64,000 nt of DNA from JBJYKD01 sp049310025 (GCF_049310025.1 NZ_JBJYKD010000003.1:85197-149196), one strand, 5' to 3'; shown: positions 26,031 to 34,350, counted from the first letter of the stretch. The notes: a model not told the origin generated them from the letters alone. Translations and numbers: made by a program.

Positions 26031-26712
26031 TTTGTACTCTTGTTTTTTTGACTTTTATGATGCTGCTCCAGTGACCGGCTTTTTCTCCAGTTTCCAGTTT
26101 TTCTTTCTTTACTTTCACTTTTCCAAACAATACCTGTTTTACTCTCTCTAAAAGCTTTTGTTCCGGATTGTTTTTACCGAATAATGCAGTAATATATTTT
26201 TGCCATCTTATGGGATTAATTTCCGAAGCATTGAGAGAACCTAAAAAGTTCTTACTGGCGTTTTTAAAGCGGTATACTTCAAGAGAGGTTGGTTGTTCGC
26301 AAAGAACGGGGCCTAAATATGTTTGTAAAATTCTTATGTTTATAATTTCCTGCTTCTTATGTTCAAATATTTCCGCACTTTCCTGATGGTTGGAAGCGCC
26401 GGGTAAAATCAAAAATCTTGTTATACATTTACTGCCTACTTTTAAAGATTTACCTGTATTATTGTTTGATATTATAAAGTTCGTTTTTAACCCCGGTTGA
26501 TTGCATAGTTCACATCGGTCTGTAAAATCTACTGAATCTTCACCTATAATGTCATCCAGGTCCCATTCTTTACATGCATCATCGTAATTATTACTCAAGC
26601 TATTCTCTAGGAGCCTTTGCCTTACTAATGGGAAATCCCTTTGGTTAAGTTCCTTTTCCTCATAAAACTCAGGGTTCTTATGCCTGGGATTAAAAAATTT
26701 ATATTTCCCCAA
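25984..26712 (-). CDS. Hypothetical phage protein with Cys motif
   Basis: 242 residues. Residues about 68-100 hold CELCNQPGLKTNFIISNNN and then KVGSKCITRFL, a split Cys motif seen in phage and Clostridial hypothetical proteins (CxxC, later GS-x-C). The rest is charged and helical, with a Lys-rich C-terminus. No function can be assigned. It sits directly downstream of the repressor gene and is likely lysogeny-expressed. Confidence 0.7.
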   Translation of the reverse strand: MGKYKFFNPRHKNPEFYEEKELNQRDFPLVRQRLLENSLSNNYDDACKEWDLDDIIGEDSVDFTDRCELCNQPGLKTNFIISNNNTGKSLKVGSKCITRFLILPGASNHQESAEIFEHKKQEIINIRILQTYLGPVLCEQPTSLEVYRFKNASKNFLGSLNASEINPIRWQKYITALFGKNNPEQKLLERVKQVLFGKVKVKKEKLETGEKAGHWSSIIKVKKTRVQTTLSKSSAYRSQIDR

Positions 26713-26775
26713 TTTGTCGCTCCTTTTTCAATTTATTCTCTTGAGTAAATTTGCTCCCGCACCTCTAATTTATTA

Positions 26776-27210
26776 TCAGTCTGTCCCCTCTTTCTTTTTC
26801 TGTTCCCTCCTCGCCTTCAACCCCTGCAAAAATATCTTCAGGTTTTCCTTTTCCTCATCCGTCATCCCCTTTAAGTCATAAAACTGCAATGTAATATCCG
26901 GACCCAAGTCCCGCATGATGGCCATGATTTCATCGTCGAGGGTGGGGTCTTTGTCTGTAGAGGCAGGGGTGGGGGTGTCGGGTTCGATGTAGCCAATCAT
27001 TTGTAATAACTCATCTAGAGGTAAATTTATCGCTTCGGAAATTCTTTTTACCGTATCTAAAGTAGGCTCTATATTTTTCCCGCTACGTGGATCTTTGCCC
27101 TCTTCTAGCTTTGCTATATATGCATGACTTAAACCGCATTTATCGGCAAACTCTCGCAAAGATAAATTATTTTCTTCCCTATACTTTTTGATAACTTCCC
27201 CTAACGTCAT
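26776..27210 (-). CDS. CI-like phage repressor (XRE family)
   Basis: 144 residues from the ATG at 27210-27208, preceded by GGTGAAAAC. The N-terminal helix-turn-helix (LREFADKCGLSHAYIAKLEEG) is followed by an acidic, helical C-terminal domain rather than a LexA-type peptidase, which fits cleavage by an ImmA-type protease instead of RecA. It faces the Cro-like gene across a palindromic control region and probably maintains lysogeny. Confidence 0.85.
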   Translation of the reverse strand: MTLGEVIKKYREENNLSLREFADKCGLSHAYIAKLEEGKDPRSGKNIEPTLDTVKRISEAINLPLDELLQMIGYIEPDTPTPASTDKDPTLDDEIMAIMRDLGPDITLQFYDLKGMTDEEKENLKIFLQGLKARREQKKKEGTD

Positions 27211-27241
27211 TGTTTTCACCAACTTTCAAAGGTTCAATTAT

Positions 27242-27270
27242 ATTTTATTGTAATCTATGGAATACAGCAA
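27242..27270 (-). promoter_or_regulatory. Promoter of the repressor gene
   Basis: On the minus strand, TTGCTG (27270-27265), 17 bases, TAAAAT (27247-27242). The spacing is right and the boxes are fair. It overlaps operator 1 (27250-27267). Confidence 0.5.
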
Positions 27271-27295
27271 GAAAATATACAAAAATTTTTTGTAT
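27250..27295. promoter_or_regulatory. Two palindromic operators of the lysis-lysogeny switch
   Basis: ATACAAAAA-T-TTTTTGTAT (27277-27295) is a perfect 9-base inverted repeat. TGTAATC-TATG-GAATACA (27250-27267) is a related imperfect one. Both lie between the diverging promoters and carry TACA/TGTA half-site ends, as XRE repressor operators do. Confidence 0.55.
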
Positions 27296-27302
27296 CACAT
27301 AG

Positions 27303-27331
27303 TTGACAAATCAAGAGTTAGGTATTATAAT
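27303..27331 (+). promoter_or_regulatory. Early (PR-like) promoter
   Basis: TTGACA (27303-27308), 17 bases, TATAAT (27326-27331): a full consensus promoter. It drives the Cro-like and downstream early genes. Confidence 0.85.
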
Positions 27332-27376
27332 AAGACTGTAAACCATGGGAGACATAAAGGGCAGGAGGTGGTAACT

Positions 27377-27601
27377 ATGATGAACAAATTGAAGCAGATA
27401 AGAAAGCAAAAAGGCATTACTCAAGAGGAACTAGCAAAAGCGGTCGGTATAACTAGGCCGTATTTATCGGACATAGAACGAGGGGTAAAAACTCCTGGCG
27501 GCGACATAATCATAAGGATTGCAAACTATTTGAAATTGCCGGTTGAAGAAATTTTTTTTACGGTCGATGTCAACCATGGTAAACATGAGAAAACCGCATG
27601 A
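27377..27601 (+). CDS. Cro-like XRE regulator
   Basis: 74 residues from ATG 27377 after GGAGGTGG; the longer frame to 27257 runs over the operators and is rejected. The HTH is clear: RKQKGITQEELAKAVGITRPYL then SDIERGVKTPGGDIIIRIAN. It opposes the CI-like repressor and overlaps the next gene by 4 bases (ATGA). Confidence 0.85.
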   Translation: MMNKLKQIRKQKGITQEELAKAVGITRPYLSDIERGVKTPGGDIIIRIANYLKLPVEEIFFTVDVNHGKHEKTA

Positions 27602-28278
27602 AGAAGGTGGATCAATTGAGCTTTGATTATCTCGACCACTACACAATGAAACAAAACAGACTGAAGGTATTAAAAGCAAGTAATTATCAATGTGCGATAT
27701 GCGGCGGTAAAGCAACTGAAATTCATCATAAAGACGGCTCGGTTAGTAATCATGATATAAAAAACTTAATGCCGGTATGTCACAAATGCCATATGAAGTT
27801 TCACTCGCAAAAAAGGAAAAAACCTGAAATAAATCCAGAGGCTATTGAATATTTGCTGGCTAAAAACGGTTTAGACAAAAAAGACTTGGCGAAATTAATC
27901 GGTATGACACATACTGCAATATCCACGATTTTGAAAAGGAAAACCACTAAAAATAGCACCATCAAAAAAATAGCTGATGCCCTTAGATGTCCTATAGAAG
28001 CCATATTGGCTAAACCGTATGAGATATCATTCGATGACATAGAAGAAGCTGAAATATTAAGAGATGTAATAAATGATAGAGTAAATAGTCTAAGTGATGA
28101 CCCGAATATCCAGAGGTTATATAAAGTCTGGCTCACTAAAGATTTGAGGGAGCATTTTAAAGTTAAGAGTTACTCCTTAATAAGAGGTGAAATGCTTGAA
28201 GAAGCTATCGTCCTAATTAAAACATGGGAACCTGGTGGTTTCAAAAAGAGCGAGAAGCAAACACAACAAACCGCCTGA
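27598..28278 (+). CDS. HNH - XRE - ORF6C fusion protein
   Basis: 226 residues. Residues 30-68 form an HNH-type treble-clef (CAICGGKATEIHHKDGSVSN, then LMPVCHKCHMKFH). Residues about 82-140 are an XRE-type helix-turn-helix (GLDKKDLAKLIGMTHTAIST). The C-terminus (about 172-212, YKVWLTKDLREHFKVKSYSL) resembles the ORF6C domain of phage antirepressors. Position right after Cro suggests an antirepressor or early regulator; the HNH part may only be a DNA-binding zinc fold. Confidence 0.7.
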   Translation: MKKVDQLSFDYLDHYTMKQNRLKVLKASNYQCAICGGKATEIHHKDGSVSNHDIKNLMPVCHKCHMKFHSQKRKKPEINPEAIEYLLAKNGLDKKDLAKLIGMTHTAISTILKRKTTKNSTIKKIADALRCPIEAILAKPYEISFDDIEEAEILRDVINDRVNSLSDDPNIQRLYKVWLTKDLREHFKVKSYSLIRGEMLEEAIVLIKTWEPGGFKKSEKQTQQTA

Positions 28279-28307
28279 AAAGAAAAATCTGCAATGGAGG
28301 AAGAGCA

Positions 28308-28553
28308 ATGAGAAACTATCCCGACGTCATGACTATTCCCCAGATGGCTGAATTTCTACAAATCGGTCGTTGCAAGGCATATCGGCTAGCCAAAACGCCC
28401 GGTTTTCCGGCCGTAAACTTAGGCAAGCGTGGAATACGGATATCAAAGCAAGCCCTCCTAAAATGGATGGAAAAACCGTTAGCAAAAGAAATCATGTCAC
28501 AACCAACATTGAAGCTAATAGTAGGAGGAGGTGAACACAATGCAACGGTGTGA
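28308..28553 (+). CDS. Excisionase-like HTH_17 protein
   Basis: 81 residues from ATG 28308 after GGAGGAAGAG. MTIPQMAEFLQIGRCKAYRLAK is a MerR/excisionase-type helix-turn-helix, followed by NLGKRGIRISKQALLKWMEK. It may act as Xis or an early regulator. It overlaps the next small gene by 14 bases. Confidence 0.75.
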   Translation: MRNYPDVMTIPQMAEFLQIGRCKAYRLAKTPGFPAVNLGKRGIRISKQALLKWMEKPLAKEIMSQPTLKLIVGGGEHNATV

Positions 28554-28662
28554 ATCCTGCGGCCGGAGACTGCGCCGGGACGAAGGTAAGGTCTGCCGGC
28601 TGTGCCAGGGAAAAATGTTAAAGCTACTTAGGGCACTTAGACAAAGAAAAGCAAGTAGGTAA
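28540..28662 (+). CDS. 40-residue zinc-ribbon protein
   Basis: ATG 28540 after AGGAGGAGGTGAAC. Two CxxC pairs (CESCG and CRLCQ) and a basic C-terminal tail (LRALRQRKASR) suggest a small nucleic-acid-binding zinc knuckle. No family recognised. The ribosome site is very strong, which supports translation. Confidence 0.55.
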   Translation: MQRCESCGRRLRRDEGKVCRLCQGKMLKLLRALRQRKASR

Positions 28663-28772
28663 AGAAGATATTCAATTTTCAAAGGTCCATAGCTACATGA
28701 TAAACTTAACAAACTTCAATTAGAAATAAAACATGGAAACTACTACTATTTTTCGAGAAAGGAGGTAGTGAG

Positions 28773-29324
28773 GTGGAAATAAGCACCGTAATTCGGGAGG
28801 CCCGCCTGGCAAAGAAAATGAGCCGTGCGACCCTTGCCAGTAAAATCGGCCTCAGCCCCAGAACCATAGAAGCATATGAGGCCGGCAAACAGATCCCGCC
28901 TGCGGACGTGGCCATGGCCATAAGCCGGGAGTGCAGAGTACCTTGGCTGACCCAGCTATACTGCCGGAAATATTGCCCGATAGGTCAGAAGTACAGTTAC
29001 GAAGTCCTTGAGGGTGTAAACCTTGATCCACAAAGTGTGGTTCTAAAGCTGGCAGGGGAATTTGACGAAGCCAGGGCCGTTCTGGGCAGGATGCAGGAAC
29101 TGGTGGTTAATAAAAACAGCCGGGAGGACTTCTCAGAAGCCGAATGGCGAGAGTTCATCAAATGTTTGGAGGAATTCCTGGATGTGGAGCATGTAGTCGA
29201 ATGCCTAAAGATTAGTCTCGGATATTGGACCGATGTGGGAGACCTCATAAGGGCCCATAATGACAAGTGCTGGCAGAGAGGTTACGTACAAAAGAAAAAG
29301 ACGGCTTTGCAAGCCGCCAACTAA
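28773..29324 (+). CDS. XRE family phage regulator
   Basis: 183 residues from GTG 28773 after AAAGGAGG. HTH: RATLASKIGLSPRTIEAYEAGK. The middle has CRKYCPIGQKYSY with three Cys; the C-terminal part is helical (ISLGYWTDVGDLIRAHNDKCW). A second early regulator. Target unknown. Bases 28663-28772 before it hold only AT-rich sequence with no gene. Confidence 0.75.
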   Translation: MEISTVIREARLAKKMSRATLASKIGLSPRTIEAYEAGKQIPPADVAMAISRECRVPWLTQLYCRKYCPIGQKYSYEVLEGVNLDPQSVVLKLAGEFDEARAVLGRMQELVVNKNSREDFSEAEWREFIKCLEEFLDVEHVVECLKISLGYWTDVGDLIRAHNDKCWQRGYVQKKKTALQAAN

Positions 29325-29326
29325 AT

Positions 29327-29358
29327 CCACCTAGCCCCATTCTATCACGAATAGGTGG
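29327..29358. other. Inverted repeat before the DUF932 gene
   Basis: CCACCTA (29327-29333) and TAGGTGG (29352-29358) form a perfect 7-base inverted repeat with an 18-base centre; no T-run follows. Either an operator or an mRNA hairpin before the DUF932 gene. Confidence 0.4.
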
Positions 29359-29387
29359 GGTAGTCAATTGAGAAAGGAGAAGAAATT

Positions 29388-30488
29388 ATGAAAACCGGCA
29401 AAACATTACAGGAACTGGCGGTGGAATTGGCCCGCCAGAACAGGGCAAAACGGGATTTTATCCTTGACACTAGAAACCTGAGAATGGTCATTGACGATGA
29501 AAAAATACCGCAGCTTGATATGCTCAAAAACATCGGAGAACACAAGGACATAGAACGATTCGGCATAAATGACATTGCGCACCGGCAAATCGGGCAGCAT
29601 TTAGGAATCCCAGCAAAGTATTACGACCGCATGAGAACGGAATTTCCTGAACTTCTTGCCACAAACGTTAGTGCATGGTTTCAGCGCCAGCCATCAAGGA
29701 GGATGGTCAGGACACTGGATGGCACCGCAAGAGCTTTTCTGAGCGACAGATATCGTCGCATCGACAATTACGAGATAGCAGAGGCTGTATTGCCGATAAT
29801 AGGCGAGATGAAAGATGCACGGGTTGAAAGCTGCGAGCTCACGGACAGAAAAATGTATATCAAGGTTGTAAATCCACGCCTGGAAGCGGAAGTTCAGAAA
29901 GGCGACATCGTCCAGGCAGGAATCATGATTACAAACAGTGAGGTCGGACACGGTGCGGTATCTGTTCAGCCGCTTATATACCGTCTGGTCTGCGAAAACG
30001 GCATGGTTGTAAATGACGCAGGCCAGCGGCGGTATCATATCGGCAGGGTTAATGACAGCGACGAGATGTATGAGCTATACAGGGACGAAACGCTGGAGGC
30101 AGATGATAGAGCATTTCTCATGAAAGTGCAGGATACGGTCAGAGCAGCCGTGGATGAAGTAAAATTCCGCAGGATAGTAGACAGGATGAGAGAAGCAGCC
30201 GAGGCAAAGATAACCGGTTCAGTCCAGACCGTAGTGGAACTTACCGCTACAAAATACGGGCTGCAAAAGAACGAGCAGGAAGGTGTCCTTGAATATCTCA
30301 TCAAAGGCGGGGACCTGAGCTTATACGGCCTGAGTAATGCGATCACCCGCACAAGCCAGGATGTAAAGGATTACGATAGGGCAACAGAATTGGAGTGCCT
30401 TGGATGGGATGTAATTAATATGAGCAGAAGTGAATGGCAGGAAATAAATACAGAGAAAGAAGGGAAGAAATATGCAAACCAAGTTTGA
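29388..30488 (+). CDS. DUF932 domain protein
   Basis: 366 residues, ATG after AAAGGAGAAG. DUF932 family features: GIPAKYYDRMRTEFPELLATNV, the ARAFLSDRYRRIDNYEIA block, and GHGAVSVQPLIYRLVCENGM. DUF932 proteins are common in phages and plasmids near recombination genes. Their function is unknown. Here it precedes the SbcC-like/RecT module. Confidence 0.85.
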   Translation: MKTGKTLQELAVELARQNRAKRDFILDTRNLRMVIDDEKIPQLDMLKNIGEHKDIERFGINDIAHRQIGQHLGIPAKYYDRMRTEFPELLATNVSAWFQRQPSRRMVRTLDGTARAFLSDRYRRIDNYEIAEAVLPIIGEMKDARVESCELTDRKMYIKVVNPRLEAEVQKGDIVQAGIMITNSEVGHGAVSVQPLIYRLVCENGMVVNDAGQRRYHIGRVNDSDEMYELYRDETLEADDRAFLMKVQDTVRAAVDEVKFRRIVDRMREAAEAKITGSVQTVVELTATKYGLQKNEQEGVLEYLIKGGDLSLYGLSNAITRTSQDVKDYDRATELECLGWDVINMSRSEWQEINTEKEGKKYANQV

Positions 30489-30663
30489 GATGATAGCGGC
30501 ATTTGCAGGGAAAAACCGGGATTTTAGATTATACCTGCAGGCGATGAAGACCTGGCTCCTGTGGGAGAAGGTAGGGGCTAAAAGGGGGAAGCGGCTTAAA
30601 AGCGCGGTAGAAAAGTTGGAGGAGGCGAAAGCGAATGAAGCTATTGAAGCTCAAACTGGCTAA
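30472..30663 (+). CDS. Small helical protein upstream of the ATPase
   Basis: 63 residues, ATG 30472, starting inside the end of the DUF932 gene and overlapping the next gene by 29 bases. Strongly basic and helical (KRGKRLKSAVEKLEEAKANE). No family seen. The tight overlaps suggest translational coupling. Confidence 0.5.
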   Translation: MQTKFEMIAAFAGKNRDFRLYLQAMKTWLLWEKVGAKRGKRLKSAVEKLEEAKANEAIEAQTG

Positions 30664-32605
30664 CTTCAAGGGCATAAAGTCTTTTGAACTCATCACCAAT
30701 GGCGGCAATGTTAATATATACGGAGATAACGCAACCGGAAAAACAACATTGTTTGATGCTTTTCTCTGGTTACTCTTTGACAAAGATAGTCAAAACAGAA
30801 AGGACTTTGAGATCAAAACATTACAACTTGACGGACAGCCGGTGCATGGATTGAACCATGAAGTGGAAGCAGAGCTGGATGTCGAGGGGAAAAAATTAAC
30901 ACTGCGTAAGGTTTTTAAGGAAAAGTGGACGAAAAAGCGAGGATCTCCTACTGCCGAATTCACCGGCCACACCACAGACTATTTCATTAACGGCGTGCCT
31001 GTGAAAAAGGCGGATTACGAGGCCCAGATTACCAGTATTGCCAGCGAGGATGTGTTTAAACTCCTGACCAGCCCCACATACTTCAATGAGTGCCTGCACT
31101 GGCAAGACCGCCGGCGGATCCTCCTAGAGGTCTGCGGTGATGTAAGCGACGAAGAAGTGATTGCGGCGGAGCCTGCTCTGGCCAGACTGCCGGACATCCT
31201 CCAGGGGCGGAAGTTGGAGGACCACCGGAAGGTCATCGCGGCTCGGAGGGCTGAGATCAACCGGGAGCTTGAGAAGATTCCGGTACGTATCGACGAGGTT
31301 CAGCAGGGCATGCCTAGCTTGGAGGGAGTCGTGCCCGAGAAGCTGTCGGAAGACATCGCGAAGCTGAAGGCCGAGCGACAGAAGAAGCAGCAGGAACTTG
31401 CCCGTCTGGAGAGTGGTGGGGAAATGGGCGAGAAGACCAAGGCCCTACGGGAAATCGAAGCAAAGCTGCTTAGCCTTAGACGGGCGCAGGAAGAACGATT
31501 GGCTCAAGCCGCTGAAGAGGCGCGCAAAACCCTAGCCACGATCTACGAGGAGCTAAATGCGCTACAGGGCGAAATGCAGGCCAAACAACGCGAAATAACA
31601 CAAAAGAATGGAACCATCGAGCGCCTGGAGCGGGAAATGACGAACCTGCGTACAGAGTGGCACCGAGTGAATCAAGAGAGTTTCGATGGAACCGATGTTT
31701 GCCCCACTTGCGGCCAGCCGATGCCTAAAAGCCTCATTGAAGAGGCTAAGGCCCGATTCAATCGCCAGAAGGCTGAGCGCCTGGAGGAAATTTCTAAGCG
31801 CGGCAAGGCGGCTAAGGCCGAGGTGGAGAGGCTTAAAGCTGAGAACGTTGAAACAGAAAAGGCTATACAGCGGATGCAAGCACAGGTCGCAGAGCTAGAG
31901 GGCAAGGCTGCGGAGGCAAAGGAGCACCTAAAAACTCTCGGTCAGCGGCAGGTTGACCTTTCGGCGGACCTCTCTTGGGCTGCACTCCAAGAGCAAAAGA
32001 ATAGGCTTGAAAGGGAGATAGAGGAGCTTAAGGCTGGAAACCTCGGACAAACTGCCGCAATAAAGAAGGAACTCACGGACCTGGACATGGCCCTGGAGGC
32101 CCTAGAGAAGGCTGCCGTCCAGGTCGAAGCCCGGAAACGCGGTCTGGAGCGCATCGAGGAGCTGAAGGCCCAGGAGCGCATGCTGGCTGCCGAGTATGAG
32201 CGGCTGGAAGAAGAGCTATACCTCACGGAGAAGTTCATTCAAACAAAAGTCAAGTTGCTGGAAGACAAGATCAACAGCCGCTTCAAGCTAGCTCGATTTA
32301 AGCTATTCAACGTGCAAGTCAATGGAGCTGTGGTGGAGTGCTGCGAAACCACATACCAGGGTGTCCCTTACTCGGGCGGGCTCAACAACGCCGCCCGCAT
32401 CAATGTGGGCCTAGACATCATTAACACACTGGCCGAACACTACAACTTTGCGCCGCCGATCTGGATCGACAACGCAGAGGCGGTAACGCAGTTGATACCG
32501 ACCAAGGGGCAGATGATCCGCTTGGTCGTGAGCGAGGCCGATAAAACCCTACGGGTTGAGGCAAAAAGCCATGAGGAGACCGCAAGGAAGAAGGAGGTTG
32601 CGTAA
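30635..32605 (+). CDS. SbcC/RecF-like AAA ATPase with zinc hook
   Basis: 656 residues. Walker A lies in IYGDNATGKTTLFDAFLW (about 26-43). Two long coiled-coil arms (about 200-340 and 365-520) flank a CPTCGQPMP zinc hook near residue 356, as in Rad50/SbcC. The C-terminal ATPase half has SGGLNNAARINVGLDIINTL (signature) and PPIWIDNAEAV. It precedes RecT by one base. Such ATPases replace RecE-type exonucleases in many Firmicute phages and probably help to process DNA ends for RecT. Confidence 0.85.
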   Translation: MKLLKLKLANFKGIKSFELITNGGNVNIYGDNATGKTTLFDAFLWLLFDKDSQNRKDFEIKTLQLDGQPVHGLNHEVEAELDVEGKKLTLRKVFKEKWTKKRGSPTAEFTGHTTDYFINGVPVKKADYEAQITSIASEDVFKLLTSPTYFNECLHWQDRRRILLEVCGDVSDEEVIAAEPALARLPDILQGRKLEDHRKVIAARRAEINRELEKIPVRIDEVQQGMPSLEGVVPEKLSEDIAKLKAERQKKQQELARLESGGEMGEKTKALREIEAKLLSLRRAQEERLAQAAEEARKTLATIYEELNALQGEMQAKQREITQKNGTIERLEREMTNLRTEWHRVNQESFDGTDVCPTCGQPMPKSLIEEAKARFNRQKAERLEEISKRGKAAKAEVERLKAENVETEKAIQRMQAQVAELEGKAAEAKEHLKTLGQRQVDLSADLSWAALQEQKNRLEREIEELKAGNLGQTAAIKKELTDLDMALEALEKAAVQVEARKRGLERIEELKAQERMLAAEYERLEEELYLTEKFIQTKVKLLEDKINSRFKLARFKLFNVQVNGAVVECCETTYQGVPYSGGLNNAARINVGLDIINTLAEHYNFAPPIWIDNAEAVTQLIPTKGQMIRLVVSEADKTLRVEAKSHEETARKKEVA

Positions 32606-33400
32606 ATGACGAATGAAGTTACTAAAGTTGCTAGGCCGATGGATAAACTCAAGACGGTACTGAGTGCTGAGAGCGTTAAACAGCAGTTTGAAAACGCACT
32701 TAAGGAGAACGCCGGAGCTTTCATTGCATCCATCATCGACCTCTACGGCTCGGACAAAGACCTACAAGAGTGCGACCCTAGTGCCGTAGTCATGGAGGCC
32801 TTAAAAGCTGCCACGCTGAAACTCCCGATTAACAAACAGCTTGGCTTCGCATACATCGTGCCTTATAAAGGTAAGCCCCAGTTCCAACTCGGTTACAAGG
32901 GCTACATTCAGCTTGCGATGCGCACGGGACAGTACCGACACCTGAATACGGGCATCGTGTACGAGGGCATGAAAGTGACCCGGAACATTCTCACCGGAGA
33001 GATCACCATCAGTGGCGAACCGACCAGCGAGAAGCCGCAGGGGTATTTCGCCTACATGGAACTTCTGAATGGCTTCTCAAAGACAGTTTACATGACCCGG
33101 GAGGAGATCATAGCTCATGCGAAACGGTACAGCAGAAGCTACGGAACTGCCGGCTCGGCCTGGAATAGCAATTTCGACGAGATGGCCCTAAAGACCGTTG
33201 TCCGCCAGTTACTCAGCAAATACGGCATCCTCTCCACCGACATGGTTACGGCCCTCACTTCCACGCGTGAGGAAGAGGACATAGAGGCTGAGGTCGAACG
33301 CGAGGTAGCGGCTAACGCCAACCAGGAGGTCATAGATGTGCAGGGCGAGGTTCACGAGGTTCAGACCCCGCCCATAGAACAGGACGGTCCTGGCTTTTGA
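32606..33400 (+). CDS. recT: RecT single-strand annealing protein
   Basis: 264 residues. Family segments are clear: CDPSAVVMEALKAATLKLPI, NKQLGFAYIVPYKGKPQFQLG, YKGYIQLAMRTGQYRHLNTG, and KTVYMTREEIIAHAKRYSRSY. It anneals complementary single strands during phage recombination. Starts right after the ATPase stop codon. The C-terminal tail is acidic, as in other RecT proteins. Confidence 0.95.
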   Translation: MTNEVTKVARPMDKLKTVLSAESVKQQFENALKENAGAFIASIIDLYGSDKDLQECDPSAVVMEALKAATLKLPINKQLGFAYIVPYKGKPQFQLGYKGYIQLAMRTGQYRHLNTGIVYEGMKVTRNILTGEITISGEPTSEKPQGYFAYMELLNGFSKTVYMTREEIIAHAKRYSRSYGTAGSAWNSNFDEMALKTVVRQLLSKYGILSTDMVTALTSTREEEDIEAEVEREVAANANQEVIDVQGEVHEVQTPPIEQDGPGF

Positions 33401-33401
33401 G

Positions 33402-34115
33402 ATGGTTGAGATCGCAGTACTGGCCTCTGGCAGCCGGGGGAACTGCTATCGGGTGACCGATGGCAGTACCCCCATCCTCCTGGAGTGTGGGGTTAGGTTC
33501 CAGCAGATACAAAGATGGCTCACGTTTCGGGTGCAGGACTTAGCGGCGTGCCTGGTAAGCCATGAGCACCAAGACCACGCACGAGCGATGGCTGACATGT
33601 TGCGCGCTGGCATGGACTGCTACATGAGCGCTGGCACGCAGGAAGCATTGGGGATAAGCGGGCACCGGGTGAGAGTCATCCGGGCCCGGGAGCAGTTCGC
33701 CGTAGGAACATGGCAGGTCCTACCCTTCGAGACTCAGCACGATGCAGCAGAGCCGCTGGGTTTCTTGCTGGCTACCAAGGACGGGGAAAAGGTCCTCTAT
33801 GCCACGGACACCTATTACATCCGCTACCGATTTCCGAGGCTTACTCACATCATGATCGAGTGCAACTATGCCCTAGATATCCTGCAAGAGAATGTTGCAA
33901 ACGGCACAGTGCCGCCGGTGCTCCGGGATCGGGTTCTAAAGAGCCATTTCAGCCTCGCACACGTCAAGGACTTCTTGAGGGCAAATGACCTGAGCTGGGT
34001 GCAGGAGATCTGGCTCCTGCATCTTTCAGACGGAAACAGCGATGCAGAACGTTTCAAGCGAGAGATACAGGAACTCACGGGCAAGGAAGTTTATGTGGCG
34101 CCGGCGGCGCAATAG
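33402..34115 (+). CDS. MBL-fold metallo-hydrolase of phage recombination modules
   Basis: 237 residues. Metal motif SHEHQDHARA (HxHxDH) is present, with YATDTYYIRY (metal Asp) and FSLAHVKDFL (late His). The start LASGSRGNCYRVTDGSTPIL resembles YycJ/WalJ. It is found after RecT in many phages and may be a DNA or RNA nuclease. Partner genes: SbcC-like and RecT. Confidence 0.85.
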   Translation: MVEIAVLASGSRGNCYRVTDGSTPILLECGVRFQQIQRWLTFRVQDLAACLVSHEHQDHARAMADMLRAGMDCYMSAGTQEALGISGHRVRVIRAREQFAVGTWQVLPFETQHDAAEPLGFLLATKDGEKVLYATDTYYIRYRFPRLTHIMIECNYALDILQENVANGTVPPVLRDRVLKSHFSLAHVKDFLRANDLSWVQEIWLLHLSDGNSDAERFKREIQELTGKEVYVAPAAQ

Positions 34116-34141
34116 CCGGTGCGATGCTGCCCCTCCCGCAA

Positions 34142-34322
34142 GGCTGGCCTCATGCCAGCGATGCACGGGCTGGGCGGCGGAATATGGCAGGTGGCAGAAA
34201 GGGAGACGCTAAGTCATTTCCTTAGTGACACGGCTGGCACAAGTCGAGAAGGAGAGAGTCGCCCACTGTGCTCATGGCACAAAACGCTGTCACATGCCGG
34301 GTTCGAGTCCCTGCCCCTGCCA
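34142..34322 (+). ncRNA. Degenerate tRNA-like, hairpin-rich element
   Basis: TGGCAGG (34185-34191) and CCTGCCA (34316-34322) form a 7-base acceptor-like stem. Inside: CTAAG-TCATTTC-CTTAG (34209-34225) like an anticodon arm, GTGACA/TGTCAC (34225-34230 with 34288-34293), TGTGC/GCACA (34267-34281) and a T-arm-like GGG-TTCGAGT-CCC (34299-34311). A hairpin GCTGGC/GCCAGC (34143-34159) lies just outside. The proportions are not a functional tRNA: the variable region is far too long and no CCA follows. A tRNA relic or mimic; no gene runs through here. Confidence 0.4.
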
Positions 34323-34350
34323 AATATGAAAAAACTAAGGAGGGAGATTT

